From the NCBI RefSeq assembly GCF_900091575.1, contig NZ_FMCR01000001.1, forward strand, positions 744,001 through 808,000: DNA of 64,000 nt. The letters are read 5' to 3'. The position numbers and the translations under genes are program-made. Of the stretch, positions 17,375 to 29,173 are shown piece by piece. This DNA comes from Micromonospora saelicesensis (lineage in GTDB: Bacteria > Actinomycetota > Actinomycetes > Mycobacteriales > Micromonosporaceae). The notes under the pieces were generated by a model. That model did no database searches. It was not told where the DNA came from and worked only from the letters and a program-made list of their open reading frames with translations. How positions within the stretch are numbered: position 1 is the first letter of the stretch; every line of letters starts with the position of its first letter.

Positions 17375-18352
17375 TCAAACCCGAGCCAGCCCCAGCGCCC
17401 GCACGTCGACCGCGACGTCCGGGCCGTAGGAGTCGGCGATGCGGCGCTCGAAAGCGTCGGCGTCGACCGTGTATTCCTGTGGGCCCTCGACCTCCAGCAC
17501 GTGCGCCGCCAGTACGCAGCCCACCTGTGCCGCGCGCTCGATGGGCAGGTCGGCGGCGAGCGCGGCGAAGAAGCCGGCCCGGAAGCCGTCGCCCACGCCG
17601 GTCGGGTCGACGATGCGGCCCACCCGCGCCGCCGGGACCAGGAAGTCACCCTCCTGCCCGGTGACGCGTACCCCGTTGGCGCCCAGGGTCACGACCCGCA
17701 CGCCCACGCGGCGCAGGATGTCGTCTTCGCTCAGCCCGGTCTTCGACTCCAGCAGCGCCGCCTCGTACTCGTTCGTCAACAGGTAGCGAGCGCCGTTGAT
17801 CATCGCCTCGATGTCGGCCGACGGCATCCGGGCCAGCTGCTGTGACGGGTCGGCGGCGAAGGGCAGGCCCAGCCGGCGACAGGCCGCGGCGCGGGCGAGC
17901 ATCGTGTCCGGGTTCTCCGCGGCGACGATGACGAGCCCGAGCCCGCCGGCCCGCGCGGCGACACCGTCGAGGCTGATCCGGTCCGGCTCACCCATCGCGC
18001 CGGGATAGAACGACGCGATCTGGCAGAGATCGGTGTCGGTGGTGCAGATGAACCGGGCGGTGTGTGCGATGGAGCTGACCTGCACCTCCGAGCAGTCGAC
18101 CCCGTGCCGTTCCAGCCAGCTGCGGTAGTCGCCGAAGTCGCCGCCGACCGCGCCGAGCAGCACCGGCCGGTGCCCGAGTTGGGCGAGCCCGAAGGCGATG
18201 TTGGCCGCGACCCCGCCGCGCCGGACGACCAGGTCGTCGACGAGGAACGAGAGCGAGACGGTGTCGAGGCTGCCGGCGATGAGTTGCTCGGCGAACCGCC
18301 CCGGAAAACGCATCAGATGGTCGGTCGCGATCGAGCCGGATACGGCGATCAT
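17375..18352 (-). CDS. adoK: PfkB-family carbohydrate/adenosine kinase
   Basis: Predicted adenosine kinase of 325 aa: phosphorylates adenosine to AMP in the cytosol. The PfkB fold begins MIAVSGSIATDHLMRFPGRF and contains GGVAANIAFGLAQLG for substrate binding. The C-terminal PfkB signature DPTGVGDGFRAGF includes the catalytic Asp. Actinobacterial adenosine kinases belong to this family and not to the eukaryotic type. The gene follows ahcY by 14 bases, and adenosine is one of the two products of AhcY, so it would pull that reaction forward. A sugar kinase is an alternative, but the context strongly favours adenosine. Confidence 0.85.
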   Translation of the reverse strand: MIAVSGSIATDHLMRFPGRFAEQLIAGSLDTVSLSFLVDDLVVRRGGVAANIAFGLAQLGHRPVLLGAVGGDFGDYRSWLERHGVDCSEVQVSSIAHTARFICTTDTDLCQIASFYPGAMGEPDRISLDGVAARAGGLGLVIVAAENPDTMLARAAACRRLGLPFAADPSQQLARMPSADIEAMINGARYLLTNEYEAALLESKTGLSEDDILRRVGVRVVTLGANGVRVTGQEGDFLVPAARVGRIVDPTGVGDGFRAGFFAALAADLPIERAAQVGCVLAAHVLEVEGPQEYTVDADAFERRIADSYGPDVAVDVRALGLARV

Positions 18353-18366
18353 GCGGACGGGCCCTC

Positions 18367-19812
18367 TCAGTAGCGGTAGTGGTCGGGCTTGTAGGGCCCT
18401 TCGACCGGGACGCCGAGGTAGTTGGCTTGTTCCTTGGTCAGTTCGGTGAGGCGGACACCCAGCGCGGAGAGGTGGAGTCGGGCCACCTTCTCGTCCAGGT
18501 GCTTGGGGAGGGTGTGGACGCCGACCGGGTACTGGTCGGTGCTGGTGAACAGCTCGATCTGCGCGATGGTCTGGTTGGCGAAGCTGTTCGACATCACGAA
18601 GCTCGGATGCCCGGTGGCGTTGCCCAGGTTCAACAGCCGGCCCTCGGACAGCACGATGATCGAGTGGCCGTCCGCGAACCGCCACTCGTCCACCTGCGGC
18701 TTCACGGTGATCCGCTCGACGTCCCCGCGTTTCGCGAGACCGGCCATGTCGATCTCGTTGTCGAAGTGGCCGATGTTTCCCACGATCGCCTGGTGCTTCA
18801 TCCGCGCCATGTGCTCATTGGTGATCACGCTGAAGCAGCCGGTGGCGGTCACGAAGATGTCCGCGGTCTCGACCACGTCGTCGATGGTCGCGACCTGGTA
18901 GCCGTCCATCGCCGCCTGGAGGGCGCAGATCGGATCCACCTCGGTCACGATGACCCGCGCACCCTGACCACGCAGACTCTCGGCGCAGCCCTTGCCGACG
19001 TCGCCGTAGCCGAACACCACGGCGACCTTCCCGCCGATCAGCACATCGGTGGCCCGGTTGATCCCGTCGATCAGCGAGTGCCGGCAGCCGTACTTGTTGT
19101 CGAACTTGCTCTTGGTCACCGAGTCGTTCACGTTGATCGCCGGGAACAGCAGGTTCCCTGCCTGCTGCATCTCGTACAGCCGGTGCACGCCGGTCGTGGT
19201 CTCCTCGGTCACCCCCTTGATCCCGGCGGCGACCCGCGTCCAGCGGCGGTTGTCCTCCCGCAACGACCGCGTCAACACACCGAGGATGACCTCGTACTCC
19301 TCCGAGTCGGCGCTCTCCGGCGACGGAACCGCTCCGATCGCCTCGAACTCGGCGCCCTTGTGCACCAGCAGCGTGGCGTCACCACCATCGTCGAGGATCA
19401 TGTTCGGGCCCTGCCCGTCCGGCCAGAGCAACACCTGCTGGGTGCACCACCAGTACTCGTCGAGGGACTCGCCCTTCCAGGCGTAGACCGGGACACCCGC
19501 CGGGGCGTCCGGGGTGCCGGTCGGGCCGACCACGATCGCCGCCGCCGCGTGGTCCTGGGTGGAGAAGATGTTGCAGGACGCCCACCGGACCTGCGCGCCG
19601 AGCGCCACCAGCGTCTCGATCAACACGGCCGTCTGGATCGTCATGTGCAGCGAGCCGGTGATCCGCGCGCCCTTCAACGGCTGCCGTTCGGCGAACTCCC
19701 TCCGGATCGACATCAGACCCGGCATCTCATGCTCGGCCAGCTCGATCTCCTTACGCCCGAAGGCCGCCAACGACAGATCCGCCACCTTGAAATCGCTGAA
19801 GTTGCCAGTCAT
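18367..19812 (-). CDS. ahcY: S-adenosylhomocysteine hydrolase
   Basis: Adenosylhomocysteinase of 481 aa, cytosolic and NAD-dependent: splits S-adenosylhomocysteine to homocysteine and adenosine, removing the product inhibitor of methyltransferases. Visible are [15 protein letters not shown], the NAD-binding [18 protein letters not shown], the conserved [20 protein letters not shown] split around the active-site Lys/Asp, and the C-terminal KPDHYRY that closes the NAD site. The ATG at 19812 has a GGGAGGG ribosome site. It forms a pair with the adenosine kinase and is separated from the peroxidase gene by a strong terminator, so it has its own promoter. Near a cluster with three methyltransferases, its role is SAM recycling. 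Confidence 0.97.
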   Translation of the reverse strand: MTGNFSDFKVADLSLAAFGRKEIELAEHEMPGLMSIRREFAERQPLKGARITGSLHMTIQTAVLIETLVALGAQVRWASCNIFSTQDHAAAAIVVGPTGTPDAPAGVPVYAWKGESLDEYWWCTQQVLLWPDGQGPNMILDDGGDATLLVHKGAEFEAIGAVPSPESADSEEYEVILGVLTRSLREDNRRWTRVAAGIKGVTEETTTGVHRLYEMQQAGNLLFPAINVNDSVTKSKFDNKYGCRHSLIDGINRATDVLIGGKVAVVFGYGDVGKGCAESLRGQGARVIVTEVDPICALQAAMDGYQVATIDDVVETADIFVTATGCFSVITNEHMARMKHQAIVGNIGHFDNEIDMAGLAKRGDVERITVKPQVDEWRFADGHSIIVLSEGRLLNLGNATGHPSFVMSNSFANQTIAQIELFTSTDQYPVGVHTLPKHLDEKVARLHLSALGVRLTELTKEQANYLGVPVEGPYKPDHYRY

Positions 19813-19869
19813 GCCCGCACCCTCCCCCACCCGCGTCGAGGACCGTTGGAGTCCCGTTCAACGGGCTCA

Positions 19870-19910
19870 TGCTCCGCACACCGGGCCACGCCGGGCCCGG
19901 GTGCGGAGCA
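19870..19910 (-). terminator. Long hairpin between peroxidase and ahcY
   Basis: Stem of about 17 bp (TGCTCCGCAC..CCGGGCC against GGCCCGG..GTGCGGAGCA, one mismatch) with a 6-base loop, 8 bases after the peroxidase stop. Confidence 0.8.
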
Positions 19911-19917
19911 GGCGCCG

Positions 19918-21453
19918 TCAGGAGTTGCGGCTGGCCGGGTCGACCCGGGCGTACGTGAGCAGGTCGGCCATCGTGAACTGGCCCGAGAAGCGGGCGGGCA
20001 GGGTCGGACGCCAGTTGGGCTGCACCTTCAGGTAGCTGGCCGGGTCGAGCTGGGCGATGCCGATGAGCACCTCTGCCACGATTCGCCCACCTACCGCGCC
20101 CAACGAACCTCCGCCGGCCTGGAGCTGTGCCTCCTTGAGGATGTAGTAGAAGAGCGGGGTGTTCGAGTCCAGGCCGAGGCCGTACCCACTGAGCTCCGGG
20201 AAGTTGAAGCTGCCCAGTGCGGGCGCCCCGATGTGGGCGGCGATCCGCTGGCCCGACGGGATGCCGAAGGTGAGCTGACGGAGCAGGTCGCGTCCGAGCA
20301 GGTTGGCCGACGGCGAGCCGGACGGCGGCGGTGGCAGCGGGAAGCCGAACAGCGGCGTCGAGTTGCGGACGTCGACCCACTTGCTCCAGCGCACCTGGCC
20401 GTCGAAGAACTGGAACCAGAACTGGTAGTCGAGGTAACGACGGGCGGCCCGCTTCCCGCCGCGCAGGTCGGCCGGGTCGGCGCCGCTCAGCGCCGGGTCG
20501 AAGAGCATGGCGTAGAACTCGTCGCCACCGTTGCCGGTGCGGTTGACCAGGTAGGCCGGTCGCGGCTGGCTGTGGCCGAAGCGGAACGCCGCCGCGGTGA
20601 ATTCGACCGGGATGAACGTCGCGTTCGGCTCCGGCCGGTAGAAGCGGCGGCCTCCGTTGAGCACTGTGAAGACAGTGCCCGGGCCGGCGATCAGCGGAAG
20701 GAACTCGTTGAGCACGATCCACTGGTAGTGCCAGGTGACGAGTTGCCGGGCGGCGGCGAAGACCTGTGCCGCCGGTGTGCCCTGTGCGCGCACCAGGTCG
20801 ACCACCCGGTTGTGGAAGAGGATGAACGCGGCAGTGATCTGCGCGATCGGCAGGTTCTCGTCGTTGCGGACGTCGAAGACGATCGCCCTGCCACTGGAGT
20901 TGCGCGGCAGGTCTTCGAAGCGCCCGCCCGACTCGATCTTGAGTTTGGCGGGATCGGCGGAGTTGTACAGCTCCGGGTTCCCGGTCGGCCCGCCACCGTA
21001 GAGCGAGTCGAGGTCGAGGGCCGGCGTCCGGGGGTTCGGCACCGTGGTCGGGTCGACCGGCGTACCCAGCGGCGCCGTCGTCTCGAAGGCCAGGTCGTGG
21101 TCGACGAACTGCCCGAAGTACGTCATGCCCTGCGGGATCGAGAAGTTGTCGGGGTTGTTGATGCTGTGCTGCTGCTGGTCGGCGAGCGCCTCCGCGCCGA
21201 CGTTGAGCGGGTCGCGGGCGTCCATCGGGCCGCCGACGCGCGACAGGTCGATCAGCGCGTTCCGCATCTGGGTCGTCGCGGACCCGAACGCCGGCAGCGA
21301 CGGGAACATCCGGCCGAACCGGTTGGAGAACGCGGCCGCCGCGGGCGTCGCGTCGAGCAGGACTCCCCCGGTGCCGGCCACGAGCGCCCCCGCGCCGACT
21401 CCGGCCAATAATCGCCGTCGGCTGACACCTCGAGAAGCGTTGTCAATTGCCAT
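19918..21453 (-). CDS. Tat-exported animal-type haem peroxidase
   Basis: A 511-aa peroxidase of the peroxidase-cyclooxygenase superfamily. The N-terminus has a Tat motif (SRRRLLAGVGAGALVAG) and a cleavage region ATPAAAA. The distal haem segment TYFGQFVDHDLAFE holds the distal His and the Asp that anchors haem, and the proximal His is in AAFRFGHSQPRPAYL. The conserved RNDENLPIAQITAAFILFHNRVV and WHYQWIVLNEFLP are also present. Such enzymes oxidise phenols or halides with H2O2. It lies 82 bases after accC in the same direction. A role in oxidative tailoring or coupling of the extruded polyketide, or protection against it, is plausible but unproven. Confidence 0.88.
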   Translation of the reverse strand: MAIDNASRGVSRRRLLAGVGAGALVAGTGGVLLDATPAAAAFSNRFGRMFPSLPAFGSATTQMRNALIDLSRVGGPMDARDPLNVGAEALADQQQHSINNPDNFSIPQGMTYFGQFVDHDLAFETTAPLGTPVDPTTVPNPRTPALDLDSLYGGGPTGNPELYNSADPAKLKIESGGRFEDLPRNSSGRAIVFDVRNDENLPIAQITAAFILFHNRVVDLVRAQGTPAAQVFAAARQLVTWHYQWIVLNEFLPLIAGPGTVFTVLNGGRRFYRPEPNATFIPVEFTAAAFRFGHSQPRPAYLVNRTGNGGDEFYAMLFDPALSGADPADLRGGKRAARRYLDYQFWFQFFDGQVRWSKWVDVRNSTPLFGFPLPPPPSGSPSANLLGRDLLRQLTFGIPSGQRIAAHIGAPALGSFNFPELSGYGLGLDSNTPLFYYILKEAQLQAGGGSLGAVGGRIVAEVLIGIAQLDPASYLKVQPNWRPTLPARFSGQFTMADLLTYARVDPASRNS

Positions 21454-21535
21454 GTCGGCCACCTTCCGTCCGCGGGCGCCCGCGTGGACGCACGGGCCGT
21501 AAACCCGCGAACCGGCAGCAGTGTGAACCCTTCGG

Positions 21536-22921
21536 TTAGTGGCGCCCTGGAGCTTCGGTGGTGTCCGGCTGGAGGCCGGTGAGCATGGTGTCGACCAGCG
21601 AGGTGTCGTGTTTCGCGGCGCGGAACAGCGGGTGGTCGAGCGTCGATCGGAGGAAGTCGCGGGTGGTGGCCACACCTGGCCCTTCGACGGCGCACTCGTC
21701 GAGGGCTCGGGCCATCCGGGCCAGGGCCTGGGTGCGGTCGGGCGCCCAGACGACCACCTTCGCGAGGAGGGAGTCGTAGTCGGCCGGAACCCGGTAGCCG
21801 GCGTACCCGTGCGTGTCGACCCGGACGAACGGGCCGGCGGGCAGGTCGAAGCGGGTCAGCTCACCCGGCGTCGGTACGAAGCCGCGCGCCGGATCCTCGA
21901 CGTTGAGGCGACACTCGATCGCGGTGCCGCGCGGCGTCACGTCGGCCTGGGTCAGCGCGAGCCGTTCGCCGGCCGCGACGAGGATCTGTTGCCGCACCAG
22001 GTCGACGCCGGTCACCAGCTCGGAGACCGGGTGTTCGACCTGGAGCCGGCAGTTGACCTCCATCAGGTGGAAGTCGTCCCCACCCCCGACCAGGAACTCG
22101 AAGGTGCCCGCGCCCACGTAACCGACACCGAGCGCGCCGGTGACCGCGGCGGCGGTCATCCGGTCGACCATGTGTTGCGGCAACCCGGGCGCGGGCGACT
22201 CCTCGATCAGCTTCTGGTGACGCCGCTGCACCGAGCAGTCACGCTCGCCGAGGTGGATGCCGTTGCCGTAGCGGTCGGTGAGCACCTGCACCTCGACGTG
22301 GCGGGCCGACTCGAGGTAACGCTCGATGTAGACCCGGTTGTCGCCGAAGAGCAGCTGCGCCTCGGCCCGCGCGGCGGCGAACTCGCCCAGGAACGAGGCC
22401 GGGTCGCGGACCACCCGTACGCCCCGACCGCCGCCACCGGCGACCGCCTTGATGATCAGCGGAAAGCCGATCTCCTCGGCGACCGCGCGGGCATGGGCCG
22501 CCGACTCGACGGCGTCGGTCGTGCCGGGGAGTACGGGCAGGCCGAGGCCCGCCATGATGCCCCGCGTCCGGGCCTTGTCGCCCAGCGCTGCCATCACGGC
22601 GGGCGGCGGCCCGATGAACGTGATCCCGTCCGCCTCACAGATCTCGGCGAAGTCCGGGTCCTCGGAGAGGAATCCGTAGCCCGGGTGGATGGCGTCGGCC
22701 CCCGTGCGGCGGGCCGCCTCGATGATGGCCGGGGCGCTCAGGTAGCTGCGCCGGCTGGGACCCGGCCCGATCTGGACGGCTTCGTCGGCCAGCCGCACCA
22801 CCGCCGAGTCCCGGTCGACGGTCGAGTAGACCGCCACGGTACGCAGCCCCATCTCCCGGCAGGTCCGGGCGATCCGGACCGCGATCTCGCCCCGGTTGGC
22901 GATCAGCACCGACTCGAACAC
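21536..22921 (-). CDS. accC: Acetyl-CoA carboxylase, biotin carboxylase subunit
   Basis: Biotin carboxylase of 461 aa, the length of stand-alone AccC (no BCCP fused, unlike the AccA3-type alpha chain of actinomycetes). It begins MFESVLIANRGEIAVRIARTCREMG, with the ATP-grasp glycine loop KAVAGGGGRGVRVV, the biotin/bicarbonate site ERDCSVQRRHQKLIEESP and MEVNCRLQVEHPVSE with catalytic Arg/Glu. It carboxylates biotin on AccB. The start is 4 bases after the accB stop. As the last gene of the 13-gene PKS operon it supplies malonyl-CoA for chain extension. Confidence 0.95.
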   Translation of the reverse strand: MFESVLIANRGEIAVRIARTCREMGLRTVAVYSTVDRDSAVVRLADEAVQIGPGPSRRSYLSAPAIIEAARRTGADAIHPGYGFLSEDPDFAEICEADGITFIGPPPAVMAALGDKARTRGIMAGLGLPVLPGTTDAVESAAHARAVAEEIGFPLIIKAVAGGGGRGVRVVRDPASFLGEFAAARAEAQLLFGDNRVYIERYLESARHVEVQVLTDRYGNGIHLGERDCSVQRRHQKLIEESPAPGLPQHMVDRMTAAAVTGALGVGYVGAGTFEFLVGGGDDFHLMEVNCRLQVEHPVSELVTGVDLVRQQILVAAGERLALTQADVTPRGTAIECRLNVEDPARGFVPTPGELTRFDLPAGPFVRVDTHGYAGYRVPADYDSLLAKVVVWAPDRTQALARMARALDECAVEGPGVATTRDFLRSTLDHPLFRAAKHDTSLVDTMLTGLQPDTTEAPGRH

Positions 22922-22925
22922 TGGG

Positions 22926-23349
22926 TCAGCCCTCCGACACAGCTAAGGCGATCAACCGTTCGCCGTACTCGACCGGGGTCGCGTTGGGCACCAGCACCTT
23001 CACGACCTCGCCCGCGCGGTCGGCTTCGACCGGGATCATCATCTTCATCGCTTCGAGGATCGCGACCTGCTGGCCCGGCACGACCTGGTCGCCCTCACGG
23101 ACGAACGGGTCAGCGCCGGGCGACGGCGCGAGGTAGAGCGTCGCGACCATCGGCGCGCACACGTAGTGCAGACCGGCGTCGGCCTCCACCGGCGGGACCG
23201 GCGGGACCGCCGCCATCCCGGGTGCGCCGTCCGGCCACTCCACCTCGACAACCAGGTCGCCGTGCTGGAGCCGGGCGCGGCGGACCGGACCTGGCGTCGA
23301 CCCGATCAGCCGCGCGAGACTGCGGACCGCGGCATCCAGCGGGTCGGCG

Positions 23350-23363
<14 letters not shown>
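22926..23363 (-). CDS. accB: Biotin carboxyl carrier protein
   Basis: A 145-aa BCCP with the standard layout: an N-terminal helical region, a Pro/Val linker ([15 protein letters not shown]) and a biotinyl domain from about residue 65. The biotin-accepting Lys107 lies in [13 protein letters not shown]. The thumb is partly present ([19 protein letters not shown]). The gene overlaps the end of accDA by 14 bases and is 4 bases from accC, so all three carboxylase genes are translated together as part of the PKS operon. Confidence 0.95.
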
Positions 23364-25736
<2,373 letters not shown>

Positions 25737-25740
<4 letters not shown>

Positions 25741-26204
25741 GAGTTTCCTCCCGTCGGTCGTTGCCACCCGTCGCGCACGCCGCCGACCTGCGGGACCGGC
25801 GACTCGGGGTGCGGGACCTCCTCGGTGTCGACGTGGCCCAGCTCGGGGCGCGGCGCGAGCGGGCTGATCTGGAACACGATCAGCGCGGTCTCGCCACCGG
25901 CGTTGACGATGCGGTGCCGCTGGCCGCGACGGACCATGAGGGCCTCGTCGGCCGCGAGCTTGACCTCCGCGCCGTCGACCCGGATCACGACCTCGCCGCG
26001 CACCAGATAACAGAACTTGTCCGAGTACGGGTTGTACTGCTCCGCCAGGAACTCGCCCGGCTCCAGGCGGACCGTGCCCATGAAGCCCTCCGTCGCGTCG
26101 ACGGTCTTCGGGCTGAGCAGGATCCGCACCTCGCCGCCGATCCGGTTGATGCCGGGCACGTCGGTGGCGGCGACCTTCACGATCGGTTGCCGATGCATTG
26201 TCAT
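25737..26204 (-). CDS. TcmJ-like cupin (polyketide cyclase/monooxygenase accessory)
   Basis: A 155-aa single-domain cupin. It resembles TcmJ of the tetracenomycin pathway: GGEVRILLSPKTVDATEGFMGTV, then LEPGEFLAEQYNPYSDKFCYLVRGEVVIRVDG (cupin motif 1, with the metal-ligand positions partly changed: Q-N-P in place of the usual H-x-H) and GQRHRIVNAG (motif 2), ending APRPELGHVDTEEVPHPE, also found in TcmJ. TcmJ-type proteins assist correct later-ring cyclisation together with TcmN. It is coupled by 4-base overlaps to the methyltransferase upstream and the ACP downstream. Confidence 0.88.
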
Positions 26205-27208
26205 CCCTTCTCTGCGACGAGCACTCGGAACGGCAGGTCCGTCGGGTGGACGGTGGCCGGGCCGAAGCCCGCCGCAGCGAGGGCCCGGTTGTAGGCGGCG
26301 ACGGAGTGCGACTCTCCCTCGAAGGTCCAGACCAACATCAGCACCGAGAAGAGGTACGGCGCCGGGTCCAGTGCCGGCGACTCGTCGCCCGTGGTGAAGC
26401 CGACGATGACCAGCCGGCCACCCGGCTTGACCACCGAACCGAGCCGGTTCACCAGCTCATGCACCCGCTCCTCGGAGAAGTGGTGGGTGACGTTGGTGAG
26501 CAGCACGACGTCGTAGGGGCCACCGAGATCGGTGGTGAACATGTCACCCGGCAGGAACGACGCCCGGTCGCGCACGCCGAGCCGCTCGGCGTGCTTCTCC
26601 GTCACGGCGAGCACGTTGGGCCAGTCCAGCGAGGTCACGGTCGCCTGCGGGTTGTGCTGCGCGAGCGTGTAGCCGTAGACGCCGTGGCCGCAGGCGACGT
26701 CGAGGATGTCGAGTTCGGCGCGCTCCTTCGTCCACGGCGCGAGCGCCTCGGCCATCACCTCGGCGGTCGGCTGGGCGACCTTCGTCGCGTACGCGGCGAA
26801 GTCCTCCCAGTAGGTGTACTCCGGGGTCTCGGCGTGCACGTCGAGGACGGTGCCGCCGGCCCGTACGGCGGCGCTGAGGTCGCGCAGCGCGTCCCACTCC
26901 CAGTCGCTCGACATCACCTTGACCATTCCGCCCAGGTAGTCGGGACGGGTGCTGACCAGGTGGTCGGCGGCCGCCGGGGTGAGCGAGAAGTGCTCGCCGG
27001 TCCGGTCGGTGAGGCGGATCGCGGTGAGCGCGTCGAGCAGGATGCGCGCGCCCCGCGGGTGGATGCCGAGCTTCGGAGCGAGCCCGCTGGCCGTGGCCGG
27101 GCCGGCGGCGAGCGCATCGAAAACGCCCAGCTCCACCCCGGTACGCAGCAGGCTCGTCTTCTTGTAGGCCTGCATCATGTCGTTGATGTCGCGGCGGGTC
27201 AGCGTCAC
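26201..27208 (-). CDS. SAM-dependent O-methyltransferase (second in operon)
   Basis: A 335-aa class I methyltransferase of the plant-COMT-like group common in polyketide pathways. It has an N-terminal dimerisation winged helix (TSLLRTGVELGVFDALA and a TASGLAPKLGIHPRGARILLDAL helix-turn-helix), SAM motif I DILDVACGHGVYGY, motif II SLDWPNVLAVTEKHAE and a late GGRLVIVGF strand. It is the likely counterpart of the C-terminal methyltransferase domain of TcmN, or of another position-specific enzyme. The hydroxyl it modifies cannot be told from sequence. It overlaps both neighbours by 4 bases. Confidence 0.9.
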   Translation of the reverse strand: MTLTRRDINDMMQAYKKTSLLRTGVELGVFDALAAGPATASGLAPKLGIHPRGARILLDALTAIRLTDRTGEHFSLTPAAADHLVSTRPDYLGGMVKVMSSDWEWDALRDLSAAVRAGGTVLDVHAETPEYTYWEDFAAYATKVAQPTAEVMAEALAPWTKERAELDILDVACGHGVYGYTLAQHNPQATVTSLDWPNVLAVTEKHAERLGVRDRASFLPGDMFTTDLGGPYDVVLLTNVTHHFSEERVHELVNRLGSVVKPGGRLVIVGFTTGDESPALDPAPYLFSVLMLVWTFEGESHSVAAYNRALAAAGFGPATVHPTDLPFRVLVAEKG

Positions 27209-27546
27209 GCGATGCTCCCTGTCTCGGGGCTCCAGGTGTAGAAGGGCGTCGCCTTCGAGTCCTGCAACTCGGTCATGCTGTCCGGCGCGTAGCGCTGCAG
27301 GTAGGCAGAGAGGCGCCGGTTGACCTCCTGGAAGTCCGCGCGGGCTCGGGCCGCGAGGAGCTTGTCGAAGACGTCGGTGTCGGCTTCGAGCAGGTGCATG
27401 TAGAGGTCCTGGTACTGGAAGAGCGTGCGCCGCGAGATGCCGACGACGTAGGGCATGTCGCCCTTGTCGTGCTCGGCGAAGAGCTCGGCGACCGCGTCGG
27501 CGTGACCGGGGGCCATCCGCATGACCATGAGGGCGCGGTAGGACAT
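27205..27546 (-). CDS. TcmI-family type II polyketide cyclase
   Basis: A 113-aa ferredoxin-like alpha+beta-barrel protein. It matches TcmI (tetracenomycin F2 cyclase) throughout: MSYRALMVMRMAPGHADAVAELFAEHD, RRTLFQYQDLYMHLLEAD, FQEVNRRLSAYL and LQDSKATPFYTW. TcmI closes the last ring to give the anthrone-type intermediate. It overlaps the following methyltransferase by 4 bases and starts 4 bases after the FAD hydroxylase. Together with the TcmN- and TcmJ-like proteins it defines a four-ring decaketide scaffold, by analogy. Confidence 0.95.
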   Translation of the reverse strand: MSYRALMVMRMAPGHADAVAELFAEHDKGDMPYVVGISRRTLFQYQDLYMHLLEADTDVFDKLLAARARADFQEVNRRLSAYLQRYAPDSMTELQDSKATPFYTWSPETGSIA

Positions 27547-27550
27547 GTGC

Positions 27551-29173
27551 TCACGCTCCCCGCAGGATCGTGGCCAGGGCGGCGGTCAGGGTCTGCGCCT
27601 GGTCGTCGACCTGGCCGGCGCTGCGGAAGGCCACGATGCCGTCCGGGCGTACCAGCAGCGCCCCGCCGGGGCCGACGCCGCAGCTCGCGAGCCACGAGCC
27701 GTCGTCGGCGAGGTCACCGCCGGGACCGGCGGTCAGCGCCTTGATCGGAAGCCCGGTCTCCGCCGAGACCGCCTCGGCCGCCGCGAGCCAGGCGTCGTCG
27801 CCGGGAGCCGTGGCCAACGTCCAGCCCTCGGTCAGCACGTCGATCGTGGAGACCCGAGCGCCGTCCTGGTCGACCCAGCCGTGCGGGGCACGCGATCCGG
27901 GTTGGCCGGTGAAGGTCAGCTCGCGGGGCAGCAGCTCGGTGTCGGCGGGCGCGCCGACGATCGCGTTCGAGGTGTACCGGTAGCCCATCGTCACGATGAC
28001 GAAGTCCCGGTAGGCGGCCTTGTCCTCGTCGGCGAGCTGACCCCGGGTGCGGAAGAGCATCCACGCCTGGTCGGCGGTCGCCGCGCCGACCGGGCGACGC
28101 TCGGCTTCGTAGGAGTCGAGCAGGCTCTCGTCGGCGTGCCCGTGAAGCACGTCGGCGAGCTTCCACGCCAGGTTGTGCGCGTCCTGGATGCCGGCGTTGA
28201 CGCCGAAGCCGCCGGCCGGCGGGTGGGCGTGACAGGCGTCGCCGGCGAGGAAGACCCGCCCCGACTGGTACGCGTCGGCGACCATGTGCCGCGCGTCCCA
28301 GGGCTGAGCCGACTCGACCTCGACGTCCAGCTCGGGGTCACCGGCCGCGATCCGGGCCAGCTCGACGCAGCGTTCCGGGGTGAAGTCGGCCGGCGACTGC
28401 CCCCGCTCGGGGTAGTAGTTGACGCCGAACATCCACCGCCCCGGCTCGATGAAGAGCAGCAGACCCTGGGCCAGCTGGTTCATCAGGTAGATCAGCGTGA
28501 ACCGGGGTGCCGACTCGGGCAGGTCGACCTTGGCGCGGAAGATGATGCTGACGAAGTTGCCGGCGACGCCGTTGCTGCGGTTTCCGATCTGGAGCAGGTC
28601 ACGGACGGGGCTCTTCACGCCGTCTGCCGCGACGACGTAGCGCGCCCGGATGGTGCGTGTCGTGCCGTTGTCGTTGACGGTCGCGGTGACCCCGTCCTCG
28701 TCCTGGGTCAGCCCGATCAGCTCGTTCTGGAAGCGGATCTCCGCGCCCGCCTCGACGGCGGCGTCGTGGAGCAGCGGCTCGTAGTGGTCCTGGCCGCACC
28801 AGATCGGCCAGCTCGGCGTGAACTTGTCGTAGTCGACGTCGTGCGCCTCCATGACGAAGGACTTGTGCAGGTCGGCCAGGGACTGGGCGCCGAGCATGAC
28901 CAGTGGTGTGGCGCGGCCGGCGCGGACGAGGTCGAGTTCGGCGCCCGGCCCGACGATCTTCATGCCGGCCTGCTGCACGGCCGGCTCCAGGCCGACGGTG
29001 CGGAAGATCTCCACAGTGCGGGCGTGCAGACCGGTCGCGCGGGGGATCGTCGACAGCCGGGGCCGACGTTCGACCAGGATCGGCCGGATCCCCTTGCGGG
29101 CCAGGAAGAGCGCGGTCGACAAGCCGACCGGGCCGCCGCCGACGATCAGGACGTCGGTGCTTCCGTCAGACAT
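27551..29173 (-). CDS. FAD-dependent aromatic hydroxylase (TcmG-like)
   Basis: A 540-aa class A flavoprotein monooxygenase. The FAD-binding Rossmann motif is DVLIVGGGPVGLSTALFLARKG, the middle motif VVAADGVKSPVRD, and the second FAD motif FLAGDACHAHPPAGGFGVNAGIQDAHNLAWKL; the C-terminal thioredoxin-like domain is also present. Family members use NADPH and O2 to hydroxylate aromatic polyketides; TcmG performs the triple hydroxylation of tetracenomycin A2. It overlaps the TcmH-like gene by 8 bases. Assignment to the TcmG reaction is by context and general similarity; RdmE/PgaE-type single hydroxylation is possible. Confidence 0.88.
   Translation of the reverse strand: MSDGSTDVLIVGGGPVGLSTALFLARKGIRPILVERRPRLSTIPRATGLHARTVEIFRTVGLEPAVQQAGMKIVGPGAELDLVRAGRATPLVMLGAQSLADLHKSFVMEAHDVDYDKFTPSWPIWCGQDHYEPLLHDAAVEAGAEIRFQNELIGLTQDEDGVTATVNDNGTTRTIRARYVVAADGVKSPVRDLLQIGNRSNGVAGNFVSIIFRAKVDLPESAPRFTLIYLMNQLAQGLLLFIEPGRWMFGVNYYPERGQSPADFTPERCVELARIAAGDPELDVEVESAQPWDARHMVADAYQSGRVFLAGDACHAHPPAGGFGVNAGIQDAHNLAWKLADVLHGHADESLLDSYEAERRPVGAATADQAWMLFRTRGQLADEDKAAYRDFVIVTMGYRYTSNAIVGAPADTELLPRELTFTGQPGSRAPHGWVDQDGARVSTIDVLTEGWTLATAPGDDAWLAAAEAVSAETGLPIKALTAGPGGDLADDGSWLASCGVGPGGALLVRPDGIVAFRSAGQVDDQAQTLTAALATILRGA

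Noticed and set aside
19813..19869. SAH riboswitch upstream of ahcY
   Set aside because: The leader after the upstream terminator is only about 57 bases, with a small CCCGTT hairpin, and lacks the conserved SAH-aptamer core.
18379..21411. Very long open frame (about 1000 codons) on the plus strand
   Set aside because: It is antisense to ahcY and the peroxidase, which carry clear family motifs; long antisense frames are routine at this GC content. The same applies to long plus-strand frames at 21539-23827, 23401-26010, 27545-29281 and 31912-33996.
21454..21535. Terminator between accC and the peroxidase gene
   Set aside because: Only a loopless GCGGGC/GCCCGC palindrome is present, so separation of the two transcripts cannot be claimed.
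27551..29173. Flavin halogenase
   Set aside because: The FAD motifs are those of class A hydroxylases and the halogenase WxWxIP motif is absent.
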